The notes: generated by a model not told the origin, from the sequence alone. DNA of 64,000 bases from Fistulifera solaris (GCA_030295235.1 AP026120.1:1-64000); one strand, 5' to 3'. Shown: positions 1 through 11,729, numbered from the stretch's first letter. Numbers and translations: made by a program.

Positions 1-756
1 ATCACGGATAAAAACATAATATCTATTCCTTCTTTGAAAAACTTGTTTTTCTCATATTTTCTAAGTCTAACTAAATTTTTCTTTAATGCTTTTATATTTT
101 TTCGTAATTTCTTGCTTAATTTCAGCATTGATTGGTTTTATTACCAAAGAAAAGTTTATTTTTGTTTAGTAAATAAAGATAGACTTTCAAAAATTTAGTT
201 AAAAGTATTAGAATTAAAAGATGAAATATTATCGTATTTTTTAGATACATTATAATTTGCAAAATATTTTAAAATCGAGCTCTTGTAGCTGATGGTATTC
301 TTTTAAACCGAGTAATCTATTTTTAGCTATTTTCGAACTTGGTAAGATTGTACCATTTGGCTGTAATTCAGAATTATTTTCTTGATATTTTTCTAAAGCT
401 TTTCTATAAAAATTACGTTTTCTTGTATGATTTATTAATTTAACGTAGTCTGTTGAATATTTTACTTTTTAGGTAGAAACTTTATTTTTCGATCTTCATG
501 AATTACGTTTTTAATAATAGAATTAGCTTTTAACGTCGAAAATAAGATACAAAAATATAAAGTGTGCTATTAAAAACTCAATTTTAAATCATGAACACTA
601 AGACCATATGAATTAAAAATTGCTTTATAAAGTTTTCTATTTCTATATTTTGAAATTGTAGATAGGAGATTCTAAAGATTTTTTTCAATGTATTTAGCTT
701 TTGGAAGCGTATGTTTTATCTATTCTAAGTATAATAGGATTAGCTTTTCTGCCCAT
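1..756 (-). CDS. rps3: ribosomal protein S3, partial, left reading
   Basis: Left reading of the rps3 gene described at 43003-44088. The C-terminal third is cut off by the window start. Compared with the right reading, many runs of A or T are one base shorter, so no long frame survives. The homopolymer losses are densest here, at the contig end, which points to weak consensus rather than a decayed gene. Confidence 0.9.
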
Positions 757-1015
757 TTTTTTATTTTTTTGATTTTTTTTTAAAAACAAATTTGGCCCGT
801 GTAGGTACAAATTCTCCAAACTTATGTCCAATCATAGAATCAGTAACTGATATATCTATATATTTTTTCCATTATACACTTGAAAGTCTAACCCAACAAA
901 TTTTGGTATTATTTCAGAGTTTTTAGACATAAAATATATATTTTTCTTTGGATTAGCTTTTTAAGTTTAAGTATTTTGGATCGATGTAAGGTCCTTTCCA
1001 TTTAGATCTACTCAT
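740..1015 (-). CDS. rps19: ribosomal protein S19, left reading
   Basis: Left reading of rps19 (full entry at 44072-44350). It has the same start, overlapping the rpl2 stop, and the same end inside rps3. Three homopolymers are shorter than in the right reading, so the frame is broken; the right reading should be preferred. Confidence 0.9.
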
Positions 1016-1812
1016 TTATTTTTTATTATTGCTTTATTTTTAGATTTGCTTGTTTTACCTTTCTTATTATTTTTTCCCAAGGTGTTTTATCTTTTCCAGA
1101 TTTTTTCCTTCACCACCTCCATGTGGGTGATCAATAGGATTCATTGCTACACCTCGTACGGTTGGCCTATTGTTTAGCCAACGTGACCTACCGGCTTTTC
1201 AAGTTTTGTCAAAAGGTAAGTTCATTTGAAACGATTCCGATAGTTGCATAGCACTGCGGTGATATAAATCGCGTTTCACCAGAACTAAGTTCAATCTTGG
1301 CGTATTTAAATGTTTTTCTTTTAATTTTGAAAAAGTTCCGGCAGCTCTGCTAATCTGAGCAGGTTTTGATACTGTTGGTGATATGTTATGAATATAGCTT
1401 CCAACAGGTATATTTGAAATTGGTAAAGAGTGACCGATTTTTGGCTCTGCTTTTAAGCCAGATTTTACTATATCTCCTATTTTTAAATCATTGGGAGCTA
1501 GTATATAAAAAAAATTTTTTTGTTCGGTATCGTATATTGAAGCAATGCTTGCACTTCTGTTAGGGTCGTATTCGATACTTGTGGTGATTCCTACGGAATG
1601 ATTAGTTCGATAAAAATTTATAGTTCTATATTTTCGTTTATGCCCCCACCTTTATGGTTTACGGTAATTTTACCAGAATTGTTTCTACCAAATGACCGTT
1701 TTATTGATTTTTATGTGTTTTTTTAAAAAAGGTTTCTTATCTAGATGTTTTTATCTAACTGTACTAAATGTCTTTGAGAAGAAGTTGTAAGCTTTTCAGT
1801 TTTAAAATTCAT
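1008..1812 (-). CDS. rpl2: ribosomal protein L2, left reading
   Basis: Left reading of rpl2 (full entry at 44343-45155). Sequence is near identical but several homopolymers differ by one base, so the frame breaks repeatedly. The right reading is intact over its whole length. Confidence 0.9.
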
Positions 1813-1838
1813 TTACTATTTTATTTTTTAATTTTAGA

Positions 1839-2386
1839 ATGAGTGAAAAAATTATACTAAATTTTTGATTTAAACAAATTTTGCGATTTATTAATTTAAA
1901 AAAACAATATCTTAAACAGCTAAAAATAAAGAAAAATTCTTATCTCATATGAAAGAAAAGAATTACAAGTATTTAAATAGTTCTTTAACTAATAATACTA
2001 GACAGCCATTAAACTCTATGGATAATTTGATAACTTATGTTATCGATTTAAAGTTTTCAAGATCCAATACGCTTTTGCACGTCATGGACTTTTCTGGAAA
2101 ATTGAAATTCTTTTACTCAGCAGGGTCTGTTAAGTATTCAGGTAAAAATAAAAAATCTCGATACATGATTTTTAGAGATTTGTACCGTATATTAGTTTCA
2201 AAGTTAGCATTCTTAAAAGGAAAACCTGTAGCTTTACATTTAACTAATGTCGGTATAAATAAAACCTGGATAGTTAAAAAGTTAAAAACGATTTTTCATA
2301 AAATGTGTCAAAACATTTAATTTACACCCTCATAATGGGTGTAGAAAGCGAAAGATGCGACGTAAAAATTTAAGAAAAAGAAATAA
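1839..2386 (+). CDS. rps11: ribosomal protein S11, left reading
   Basis: Left reading of rps11 (full entry at 45182-45736). A middle frame from 1949 is intact and carries the S11 core, but single-base homopolymer losses break both ends. The right reading gives one clean 184-codon frame. Confidence 0.9.
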
Positions 2387-2419
2387 AGTCTACAAATTTG
2401 TGTTTAGACTTGAAATCAC

Positions 2420-2502
2420 GAAGAAATGGCTGAGCGGTTTAAAGCGGCAGACTGTAAATCTGTTGAGTTTTCTCATCGTAGGTTCGAATCCTGCTTTCTT
2501 CA
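2420..2502 (+). tRNA. trnY: tRNA-Tyr(GUA), left reading
   Basis: Same gene as 45770-45852. It is a class II tRNA with anticodon GTA, a long variable arm, T-loop TTCGAAT and a 7-bp acceptor stem GAAGAAA/TTTCTTC. Confidence 0.95.
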
Positions 2503-2507
2503 GTTTT

Positions 2508-2579
2508 CGAAATATAACGCAGCGGTAGCGTGTCTGCTTTGGGAGCAGAAAGTCATGTGTTCGAATCACATTATTTCGA
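2508..2579 (+). tRNA. trnP: tRNA-Pro(UGG), left reading
   Basis: Same gene as 45859-45930, with anticodon TGG and acceptor stem CGAAATA/TATTTCG. Confidence 0.95.
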
Positions 2580-3030
2580 TAAATTATTTAAAATATGAGA
2601 TTTTATATTGGTCAACTTAAATTGATATAATAACAATTTACTTTCCCGATATTTTAATGAATTTGCATATTTAACTTGGTTTAAAGAATAAACATTTTTA
2701 TTCATCTTTAGAGCTAAAAATACAAATGATTCTAGACTTAATAATTTTTTTTTTAGATATAGTTAGGTTTTGTTATTTTTGCTGCTAGGTTTTATAAAAA
2801 CTGTAAGACCGTTTACTAATGGTTCAATGTTTTGATAAACTGAATTTTTCAAAAGATTTTTGAAGTTTTATTAAAAATTTTGGAATACGAAAGATTTAGT
2901 TTTTTAGTTCTTGTTCTGTTCTGGTCCCGTCAGTAGAATTTTGATTTATACTGTTGAAAAAAGAATAAATCACTAGTCTTTATATAATTTTTGTTTTTAG
3001 AATTTTATAATTCTTTAAAGTAAGCTCCAT
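2571..3030 (-). CDS. rpl10: probable ribosomal protein L10, left reading
   Basis: Left reading of the probable rpl10 described at 45922-46385. Several homopolymers are shorter here, so the frame is broken in more places than in the right reading. Confidence 0.45.
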
Positions 3031-3053
3031 AAATTTTTATATATACAAATAAT

Positions 3054-3125
3054 TAGGCTTAGTAGGATTCGAACCTACGACTAAACCGTTATGAGCGGTA
3101 CGTTCTACCACTGAACTATAAGCCT
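3054..3125 (-). tRNA. trnM: tRNA-Met(CAU), left reading
   Basis: Same gene as 46409-46480. Anticodon loop is CTCATAA and acceptor stem AGGCTTA/TAAGCCT. Confidence 0.93.
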
Positions 3126-3165
3126 TCCGTAATTTTAAATTCTACAACACAACATATAATTAAAA

Positions 3166-3313
3166 ATGAGAAATATTAGTTTTAGACAAGTTATTATTGT
3201 GATATTGGTTTTTTTCTTCTATTTGGAGATTTTTTAATTTAAAAAAAAGGTCACAGTTTATTTAAACGATTTTAAAAATTACTTAAATAAAAAAACAGGA
3301 AAAAAGGACTTGA
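3166..3313 (+). CDS. tatA: TatA-like small ORF, left reading
   Basis: Left reading of the 50-codon TatA-like gene at 46521-46673. T and A runs are shorter, so the frame is broken here. The start codon and the hydrophobic N-terminal part are the same. Confidence 0.5.
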
Positions 3314-3367
3314 ACCTTTGTCTTTTGGTTTTGGAAACCAACGCTCTACCAACTGAACTATTCTCCT
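3296..3367 (-). tRNA. trnW: tRNA-Trp(CCA), left reading
   Basis: Same gene as 46655-46727, with anticodon CCA. The 3' acceptor strand is one A/T pair shorter than in the right reading because the homopolymer is under-called. Confidence 0.93.
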
Positions 3368-3380
3368 TTTATTAAAAAAT

Positions 3381-4078
3381 ATGAAAAAATATATAATCGA
3401 GTTAAAAATAGAGTTTTTTGTTACTTTTAACATCTTTATCCATGCTTATAGTTGGTTACACCTATAAAGAAAATTTATTATTTTTATTTTTAGAATCAGA
3501 AATTTTCACAAGAAATGAATTTCACACTGACTATTTTATTTTTACAGATGTTTCTGAAGTCTTTCTTGTTTATATTCAGCTTATCCTATTTTTAAATTTT
3601 CAAGTGACGTTAGTGTATTTTTTTACCATACTTTCGTTTTTACTAGCGGTGGGCTTTTTAAAAAGAATATTATTACTTTCGTTACATTTTGAAAGTATTA
3701 ATTTTTGTTTGGCTTCTTTCTATATGCATTTCTAAATATATTTTTATACCTATCATGAGAGATTTTTCTTTAATTTTCAAAATTTTAGTAGTATAAATTT
3801 ACATTTTGAAGCTAAATTAAATCAATATTTTGATTTTTATGTGAAATTCTACTATATGTTCATTTTTATTGTCAAATTTTTACGTTATTGTTTTTTGATG
3901 GACTATGCTAATACAAATATTAGAATGATAAAAAGTTTCGTAAACTTTATTATTATTTTTTATATTGTTTTCAACATTTATTAGTCCCCCAGATATCTTT
4001 AATCAAATTTTTATAAGTTTCTTTTTAATAATCCTTTACGAATTCTTTATATTTCGCTTCGTATTCAGATCCTTATAA
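3381..4078 (+). CDS. tatC: TatC translocase subunit, left reading
   Basis: Left reading of tatC (full entry at 46741-47448). It is about 10 bases shorter through homopolymer losses, so the frame is broken in several places. The right reading is a clean 235-codon frame. Confidence 0.9.
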
Positions 4079-4083
4079 CATTT

Positions 4084-5064
4084 TTAATTAGGTAACCAAT
4101 TAAAACTGATTAATATTCCCACAGTAAATAATAAATACCCCAAGGTTAAAGGTAAAAACACTTCCATCCTAAGAACATAAGTTGGTCATATCTGTATCTT
4201 GGTAAAGTTGCTCTTGTAACAATAAAGAAAGTAGCTCCAATAATAATTTTCAGACTTAACCATATAGGACCTGGAATAATGTTAAAAAAAATATATCTAA
4301 AGGCGGTAACCAACCACCTAGGAATAATATAGCTGAAAGAGTACTCATAAGAAGCATGTTAGCATATTCACCAAGAAAAAATAAAGCAAAAGTCATTGCT
4401 GAATATTCTACATTATATCCTGAAACTAGCTCTGCTTCTGCTTCTGGTAAATCAAACGGGTGTCGATTGGTTTCTGCTAACATTGAAACATAAAAAATGA
4501 TAAAAATAGGTAATAATGGAAAAATAAACCAAATTTTTTTTGTGCTAATACGATAGTGCTTAGATTAAAAGAGCCTGCACAAATAACAACACTTAAAACA
4601 GTAAACCCTATAGATATTTCATAAGATATCATTTGAGCTGCAGATCTTAACGCCCCTAAATAAGCATATTTCGAGTTACTTGACCAGCCTGCAAAAGAAT
4701 ACCATAAACGTTTAATGATGAAATAGCAAATAGGTATAATATACCTAAATTGATGTCACAAAGAACTGCACCTTCAGAAAAGGTATAACAGACCAACCTA
4801 TTAAGCTCAATATGAAAGATAAAGAAGGAGCTAATAAAAAATACCTGTATTGGCACTTGCTGGTAGTGTTGTTTCTTTTGCAAATAATTTTAGGCCATCA
4901 GCTAATGGCTGTAGTAAACCTATAAAACCTACAACGTTAGGTCCTCTACGTCTTTGGATAGAACCCATAATTTTCCGTTCTGCGATAGTAAAATAAGCAA
5001 CGGCGATTAACAATGGAACAACAATACTAAGAATTTTTAAAATAGTAATTAATATTAAGATCAT
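4084..5064 (-). CDS. nad1: NADH dehydrogenase subunit 1, left reading
   Basis: Left reading of nad1 (full entry at 47454-48439). It shares the right reading's frameshift at the T8 run near the C-terminal part and has further homopolymer losses of its own. Confidence 0.93.
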
Positions 5065-5073
5065 GGATTTTTT

Positions 5074-5148
5074 AAGCTAAAACCGGATTTGAACCGATAT
5101 TTTAAGATTTGCAATCTAACACATTAACCTGATTTATGTTATTTAGCC
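5074..5148 (-). tRNA. trnC: tRNA-Cys(GCA), left reading
   Basis: Same gene as 48449-48523, with anticodon GCA. Confidence 0.93.
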
Positions 5149-5159
5149 TTTTTAGAGTT

Positions 5160-5245
5160 AGGATAAGGTGGGATTCGAACCCACGGTATTTGTTCAATAC
5201 AATAGTTTTCAAAACTAACGCCTTAAACCACTCGACCACTTATCC
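5160..5245 (-). tRNA. trnS: tRNA-Ser(UGA), left reading
   Basis: Same gene as 48535-48620. It is class II, with a long variable arm and anticodon TGA. Confidence 0.95.
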
Positions 5246-5252
5246 ATAAAGA

Positions 5253-5325
5253 AGCAAGTAAAGGGATTCGAACCCTTATCTTTAATCTTGGCAAGATTAC
5301 ACTCTACCAATTGAGTTATACCTGC
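5253..5325 (-). tRNA. trnG: tRNA-Gly(GCC), left reading
   Basis: Same gene as 48628-48700, with anticodon GCC. Confidence 0.95.
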
Positions 5326-5328
5326 TTT

Positions 5329-5868
5329 TTATTTCTTTTCAAATGGTATCTTTATTGAATTAAAAATAAATTGTAGTTCTTCTTTTTTTTTTGATGTCAT
5401 TACTATTGTTACATGTAAATTCCGTAAATTGTTAAATAAATAATAATTTTCTTCTAATTCTTGGAAACTAAATGTATCGACTAATTCGTACGAAAAAATA
5501 TTTTCTTTCATTTTTTACTAGTTTTTAATCCTTCAAAATTTTTAACTTAGGAAAAATGTCTATCAGCATTTTAGTTAGAAATGCAAAGCTTTTCTTCTTT
5601 CTCAGTGTCACTTTACAACCTACAGGATGTCCTTTTCTAATTTTCAATAAAACATTATTGTGTTTTGTTAGAGTTAGAGTACTTTTTGGTTTGTAATTAA
5701 CTCTAACGCTAACGCACTAGTTGACAAGGTTTTTAAATCACTTGTTTTACATCCAAAGTTTAAAATAATTTTTTCTATTTGTGGTATTGTTTTTGTGTTT
5801 TTGTATAAAAACTTATTAATTAAATCATATTTTAAAGTTTTAGAATAAAATTTTTCTATAAAGTTCAT
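5329..5868 (-). CDS. rpl5: ribosomal protein L5, left reading
   Basis: Left reading of rpl5 (full entry at 48704-49246). The start and stop are preserved. Three homopolymers are one base short, splitting the frame into an N-terminal and a C-terminal piece. Confidence 0.92.
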
Positions 5869-5876
5869 TTTAGTTT

Positions 5877-6255
5877 TTAGATTAATCCAGAAGACATACT
5901 TATAAATTTTTGAAATTTTTTCTTTTTTAATAATTTGGGTAGAGGTCCAATAATTCTTGTACTAACAGGATTCTCTTGTTTATTTACTAATACTACAGAA
6001 TTTTCGCCAAACCATATTTGTGAACCATCCTTTTTTTGTGAGGAACTTTTGTTCTGATTATTAATGCTTTATAAACTTCTCCCTTTTTAACTTTTGATGT
6101 TTTTTTTGATTTATTTCTAAGTTGTTGTACTGAGACTATGATATTGTCTCCTAATTTAGCATATTTTTTCTAAATCCACCTAAGACTCTTATACATCTGA
6201 CAGTTTTAGCTCCTGAATTATCAGAAACTTTTAAAATAGTTTGCTGTTGAATCAT
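5877..6255 (-). CDS. rpl14: ribosomal protein L14, left reading
   Basis: Left reading of rpl14 (full entry at 49256-49636). Homopolymer losses break the frame; the right reading is intact. Confidence 0.92.
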
Positions 6256-6267
6256 GATTGATTATTT

Positions 6268-6341
6268 GCACTTATAGCTCAATTGGATAGAGCGTTGGAT
6301 TTCGGTCCCAAAGGTTATAGGTTCAACTCCTATTAAGTGTA
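6268..6341 (+). tRNA. trnR: tRNA-Arg(UCG), left reading
   Basis: Same gene as 49649-49722, with anticodon TCG, on the strand opposite to its neighbours. Confidence 0.9.
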
Positions 6342-6351
6342 TTATTATACT

Positions 6352-6808
6352 TTAAAATAAACTACTTCCATCTATAGTATCTGAAAAAATGTTTTTAGCT
6401 AAAACATTTTTCTGTAATTCGCTCTTGGTTTTTACACTCTCTCCTTTGTTTTTGGAGCAAATCAAGATTTCTTTTGATAGACTTTGACTTTGACTAAAAT
6501 ATTCAATATTTTTTTTTGAATTCTTTAGAATAAATTTTAGCGCCAGAGAAATTCTAGATGTTCTAGTTTTTAAAAATCCAGGTATCTCTCGAAACCTGTT
6601 ATTTTTACTTTTTTTCTTTTTTTTTAATTTAATTTTATGAAGTTTAAAAATGGGAGTTGAATGAATTAACGCTAATTGAAAAACTTTACTAAAGCGTTTT
6701 GTTGAGTTTTTTTGTAATTCCTTTACGCTTTTTAATAAATTTTTCTCACTAGTTTCTTTTTTTACCATTTAATGTTAAATGATTAATTAATTTGGTTTTT
6801 ATTTTCAT
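6352..6808 (-). CDS. rps7: ribosomal protein S7, left reading
   Basis: Left reading of rps7. This reading holds the better C-terminal part: 138 codons in one frame including the S7 motif REIPGFLK. The start-proximal A/T run is one base longer than in the right reading, which disconnects the ATG at 6808. Combining both readings gives about 151 residues; see 49733-50188. Confidence 0.88.
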
Positions 6809-6817
6809 TTAGTTTTA

Positions 6818-7200
6818 TTATAAAAATCTTTTTTAGGTTTTTTTGTACCATATTTAGATCTCGATGTTTTTCGGTCTTTCAATCCTGCAAAATCTAGCTT
6901 TCCTCTCACCAAATGATATTTTACTCCAGGTAAATCTTTCACACGGCCTCCTCTCATTAATACGGTTGAGTACTCTTGAAGATTATGCCCTTCGCCTGGT
7001 ATATATGCATATACTCTTTTTTGGTTGGATAATCGTAATTTTGTTAATTTACGTAAGGCTGAATTTGGTTTTCTAGGAGTTCTGAAAACAAGTTTTGTAC
7101 AAATTCCTTTTTTTTGTGGACACCCTTCTAGTGCAGGTGTTTTATTTAATTTTTTCTAGGTTTTCTTTTTATTTTTTAAAAGTTGATTATAAGTAGGCAT
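6818..7200 (-). CDS. rps12: ribosomal protein S12, left reading
   Basis: Left reading of rps12. At the conserved [15 protein letters not shown] segment this reading is in the correct frame, whereas the right reading (50198-50579) has one extra G. The N-terminal part and the extreme C-terminus have homopolymer differences instead. The two readings together give about 126 residues. Confidence 0.9.
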
Positions 7201-7217
7201 ATCAATAAAATTTTATT

Positions 7218-7299
7218 TACCAAAAGGGGACTCGAACCCCTACTCTTCAGAAGAACTAGAACCTAAACCTAGCATGTCTACCAATTCCATCATTTTGGC
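7218..7299 (-). tRNA. trnL: tRNA-Leu(UAG), left reading
   Basis: Same gene as 50597-50679. Class II, anticodon TAG. Confidence 0.94.
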
Positions 7300-7326
7300 A
7301 AAACGATTTTTTTTTTACAAAAATTT

Positions 7327-7411
7327 TACTCGTTATCGGACTTGAACCGATACTCTTTATAGAAGAATCAGATTTTAAGTCTGACGTGTCTACCAATTCC
7401 ACCAAACGAGC
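7327..7411 (-). tRNA. trnL: tRNA-Leu(UAA), left reading
   Basis: Same gene as 50706-50790. Class II, anticodon TAA. Confidence 0.94.
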
Positions 7412-7434
7412 ATTCATATCTTTACGTAAATTTC

Positions 7435-7571
7435 ATGGCACAGCTTGATTCTTTAATTATTTTGCCTCTTCTTTGGTCTTTATTGGTTGTTTTAGTTATT
7501 TATTATAAAATATCTATTGAGAGCTTACTTCCTTCATTTTTTGGTGTTAAAAATTTCGAGAAAAAAATTAG
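7435..7571 (+). CDS. atp8: ATP synthase subunit 8, left reading
   Basis: Left reading of atp8 (full entry at 50814-50951). The final A run is A7 here against A8 in the right reading. Here the frame would therefore run about 12 codons further, so the exact C-terminus is uncertain. Confidence 0.85.
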
Positions 7572-7663
7572 GATCACCAAATTTTTACTCGTTTAAAAGT
7601 AGCTTGAAATTTAAAAATTCATATAATAGTTTTTAAGAAAAATTATATACAAATTTAATAATA

Positions 7664-7736
7664 GGGGGTATAACTTAATTGGTAGAGTGTATGCTTTGCA
7701 AGCATAAAGTTATCGGTTCGAGTCCGATTATCTCCA
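7664..7736 (+). tRNA. trnA: tRNA-Ala(UGC), left reading
   Basis: Same gene as 51044-51116, with anticodon TGC. Confidence 0.95.
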
Positions 7737-7770
7737 TAATCTATATTAATGTATAATATTTTATTTAGTT

Positions 7771-7842
7771 CTCTTCAGGCCGGATTTGAACCAACGTCCA
7801 GGTGGTTAACAGCCACTTGCTCTACCGCTGAGCTACTGAAGA
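7771..7842 (-). tRNA. trnN: tRNA-Asn(GUU), left reading
   Basis: Same gene as 51151-51222, with anticodon GTT. Confidence 0.95.
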
Positions 7843-7847
7843 AAAAT

Positions 7848-8565
7848 TTATTGTTTATTTAAATCAACAAGAATTTTTCTAAATTTAAGTTAAACAGAAA
7901 TAAAGTAGAAGTATTAAGATTTTTATATCACCGAAAACGATTTGCATTGTTTTATAATTAATAATCAAATGTTTCGGTGGTATTGGCCAATGGATAGCTT
8001 TTCTAATATTTGATTCAAATTGTTTATAGTATTTCGGTTCGATTGAAATTAAATCACCTTTGTTTAAATTATAAGATTTACTCTTCACAATTTTGTTGTT
8101 TACTAAAACGCGTCCATGTGAAATAAATTGTTGCGCGTTTCTAACACTGTGACAAAATTTAGATCTATATAAAACTAGATCTAGCCGTTTTTCGAGTAGT
8201 TCTATGAAAACTTTATTAATATTTTTATTTTTTTTATTTTTAGCCTTTAAAATGCTGCCCTTTAAAATTCTTTTTTGTGTATTACCTAAAAAAAGTTTTA
8301 AAGCCTTATAAGCTTGAAGTGTGTTTTTAAAATTCTTTTTATAAGCTGTGTATCTATTAGGATGTTTTGAAACAACATACAAATCTTGGTTATTAGGTTT
8401 AAATTTTCGGTACCATTTTAATTTTCCTTTGTAAAAATGAATAAATTTACCCCATTTTTTTTTGTCAAATTTCAGGACCTTTTTTTTATTTAACACATTT
8501 TCCCTAAGATTTATAAGTTTTTTATATAAAGGCTTGAATTTTGTATTTCTTTTTTTAAAAATCAT
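7848..8565 (-). CDS. rps4: ribosomal protein S4, left reading
   Basis: Left reading of rps4 (full entry at 51228-51947). It is in frame from the start through the S4 domain. Two T runs shortened near the 3' end change the last 20 or so codons. Confidence 0.93.
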
Positions 8566-8577
8566 TTTAATTAGTTG

Positions 8578-9288
8578 TTAGATCTTTTAATTATTTTCTT
8601 ATAACTTTTTTAGGTAGTTTTTTATAATTCTCTTTAATAGATTTTTTGTTAGGTTTTTTCATTACAACTTTGTAATGAGTTTTGACCATTTTGTTAGAAC
8701 CTTTTCTTAAAGTTGAAATTAGTAATGAGTAAAATAAATTATTTCTTGTTTTTTTATTCACAAATTTAAAATTACCAGGTACTTTGTAACTAGGTTTATT
8801 AAAACAGATGTTTAAATTTGTGTTTAGCATTATAACAGGAATTCTAGCAACGTAACCCTCATTTAATACGTCATTACTATTATCTGAGTTATTAATTACA
8901 ATTACTAAATCAATATTTTTTTTTAATTGAAATAAAAGTTCTGATATTTGATTTTTTGTGGTGTTTTTATTTTTTAATAAATTTGAAAAATTTGTATTCT
9001 TATTACTTATAGCTCCATTTAGCCATACCGAATTAGGAATAAAAATATGTTTAGTATTTTTAATTAATTCTTGTAGTTTTAAAGTTATATTAAAGGGTAG
9101 CCCAACAAATAAAATTCTTTTATTAAATACATTGTATTTATAAATTAAATAACAAATTTTTTTAATCGATACTCTATATCTTCAATTTTGATATTTTCTA
9201 AGTATTGCTCTTTAGTATAAATTTTAGTTTGTATCAATTTAAGTTTTACTAGTTTATTTCTACGTTGTTGTATTCTTTTTATTTTCAT
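8578..9288 (-). CDS. rps2: ribosomal protein S2, left reading
   Basis: Left reading of rps2 (full entry at 51960-52673). Shortened T runs break the frame near the N-terminus and the C-terminus. Confidence 0.9.
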
Positions 9289-9323
9289 AGAATTGTTTTT
9301 TAGATAACTTTTTGTTTTTATAT

Positions 9324-9903
9324 TTATACTTTTTTACCTTCTTTTATATTAATTTTCTCATTCTCATATAAAATACCCTTTCCTTTATATGGTTCTGGTT
9401 TTTTATACGATCTAATTAGTGCTGCTGTTTGAGTTATATTTTGATAGGAATTTCCATATATAAATAATTTTATTCTTTTTAAACAAAAAATCTTGGCTTC
9501 TTCATTTATTTTAAAAAAGATTGGGTGACTATAGCCTAATCTAAACATCAGTAATCTATTTTCAAAATTATCTACATCAAAAGTTCTGTATCCAATACCA
9601 ACAAATTTTAGTTTTTGATATAATAAATATGAAGTTTCTAGAATGACTTGTTTAATGAGTGCTGCAGTAGTTCCTTTTAGAGCATTAATATTTTTTTTTT
9701 TGTTTGTTTGATATTTTTGAGCAAGGCTCTGAGCTTACTACAATTGTTTTTTGGTCTTCACTTACAAATACCTTCAATTCTAGTTTTAAAGATTTTCTTT
9801 TCAGAGGGCCTATGACCGTAAGTATGTTTTTATCAGACAAATATAAAATTGTAATGTGACTTGGTATTTTAATTATATATTTATTATTATGTGTTTTTTC
9901 CAT
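9324..9903 (-). CDS. rpl6: ribosomal protein L6, left reading
   Basis: Left reading of rpl6, identical in structure to 52709-53288. The two halves are separated by the same one-base excess in an A11 run. Confidence 0.88.
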
Positions 9904-9919
9904 AGATCAGTAGATTTTT

Positions 9920-10296
9920 TTACTTTATAATTATATATGGCTCACCTCCTATTTTTAATTTTTTACAATTATTAATTGATTGTAATCCTTTGTTTGTTGA
10001 AAATATAATAAAAGACTTTGTTGAATCTATTTTCCAAATTTGTTTTATTGAATAATAAACACGACGGCTAGGCTTAGATATCGATTTTATAGAATTGATA
10101 GCAGGACTGCCATTTTTATATTTTAGAAATATTTTAATTTTATTAGGGGACAAAACGTAACCAAGAATAAAACCTTCATCCCAAAGAATTTTTAAAAAAG
10201 ATTCACATATTTTTTTCCTTTCGTTATAGACAAAGTTTCTTCGAGAAAGTTGACCTTTTTGATAGTATCAAACATACAATATAGATGATTTTTCAT
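9920..10296 (-). CDS. rps8: ribosomal protein S8, left reading
   Basis: Left reading of rps8 (full entry at 53305-53682). One base missing near codon 15 disconnects the ATG; the rest is in frame. Confidence 0.9.
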
Positions 10297-10310
10297 TCTA
10301 AATTTATTTT

Positions 10311-10383
10311 TGTCTAGAGGCAGGTTTGAACTGCCGACACAAGGATTTTCAGTCCTTTGCTCTACCAACTGAGCTATCTAAAC
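10311..10383 (-). tRNA. trnF: tRNA-Phe(GAA), left reading
   Basis: Same gene as 53697-53769, with anticodon GAA. Confidence 0.95.
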
Positions 10384-10386
10384 TTT

Positions 10387-10905
10387 TTAAGAATTATTTA
10401 TAATTAACTCTCCATATACATCAAACACTTTTAACATATTTAATGTCTGTATTTGTTTAGTAGAAAATTGAGTTAAATTATTAGCTCGTTTTTGTTAAGT
10501 TCCACAGATTGATTTAGTTTTTTGTATAATTTCTTATTTTAAAATTATTTGGGTGAAACATCGATATTTCTAAACTTTTTTCTTTTTTTTTTATTCAAAG
10601 AAAGTTTAATTTTAAGTTTTAAATCTGATAAAATTTTTTCTTTAATGTTTTTCAAGAAAAATACATTTTTAAATTTATTAAAATTATAACTTGATAATTG
10701 TCTAGAAAACATATGACTCTCAAACTGTTCTTGAGCTTTTTTGTTTACATGTGGTGATTTTAAAATTGTTAAAATACGCCTTTTTGTTTTTTTTCTTAAA
10801 ATGCTTTTTTAGACCAGATTTTTTAAAATCATTTAATAAAAATAAAAAAGCATTGTTTAAGGAATTCTTATTTTTTGAAGAAAATGTTATATGATAAGCT
10901 TTCAT
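10387..10905 (-). CDS. rps10: ribosomal protein S10, left reading
   Basis: Left reading of rps10 (full entry at 53773-54293). It has the same frameshift after about codon 40, plus two shorter runs in the C-terminal extension. Confidence 0.85.
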
Positions 10906-10928
10906 AAAAGTTTAATTATTGAAAATTA

Positions 10929-11697
10929 TTAACTTCCGTCTTGGATATAAATACAAGTTAAAATAACAAATACATAAGTTTGAATTAAAGCTACTCCCAA
11001 TTCTAAACCAAATAATATAACAACGATAACCATTGGTAAAATTAGTCCTAAAGAAGTTAAATTCTCAAGTAGTAACATACTCCAAGCAAAACCTATAATA
11101 ACTTTTAATAAGCTATGTCCAGCCATTAAATTAATAAATAATCGCATACCTAAACTAATAGGTCGAGCAATATAAGAAATAAATTCAATAGGAACTAAAA
11201 TTAAAGCTAAAAAGAAACTACTGTTTGCTGGAAGGAATAACGCAAATCCTTGCATTTTATACTTTTCAAAAGTCATAATAGTAATTCCAATGAAAATTGA
11301 AAATGATAAAGTAAAAGTAACAATTACGTGACTAGTTGCTGTAAAAGTATAAGGTATTAAACCAATCAAATTACTGAATAAAATGAAATTAAACACTACA
11401 GAGATAATTGGAACATATTTTTGGTTATCTGTAGTGATTATATCAGAAATTAATTGAGCAGATGCTTCTGAAATACCCTCAATTGTTTTTTTGCCATGCG
11501 TTTGGATTAAAATAAATTGATGTTTTTTGAAAAGAGCTGGCTTCTACTCTTGCGCTGCTTAAATAAATAAGGCTTGAAAAAATAGTTAAAGCTAATATGT
11601 TAATTAATAAAAAGTTTGTTATTGAAAAGTCTAAGTTTAAAAATTTAATATTTACTAATGATAATATTTGAAATTGTTCTAATGGAGCTTTTAGCAT
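10929..11697 (-). CDS. atp6: ATP synthase subunit 6, left reading
   Basis: Left reading of atp6, the same as 54317-55085, including the same one-base excess in an A7 run about codon 71. Confidence 0.95.
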
Positions 11698-11729
11698 TTA
11701 TGATAATAATTATATATGTAAAATATATA

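Noticed and set aside
9-756. rps3 at the window start as a pseudogene
   Set aside because: Its broken frame is fully explained by shortened homopolymers; the same gene is intact at 43003-44088.
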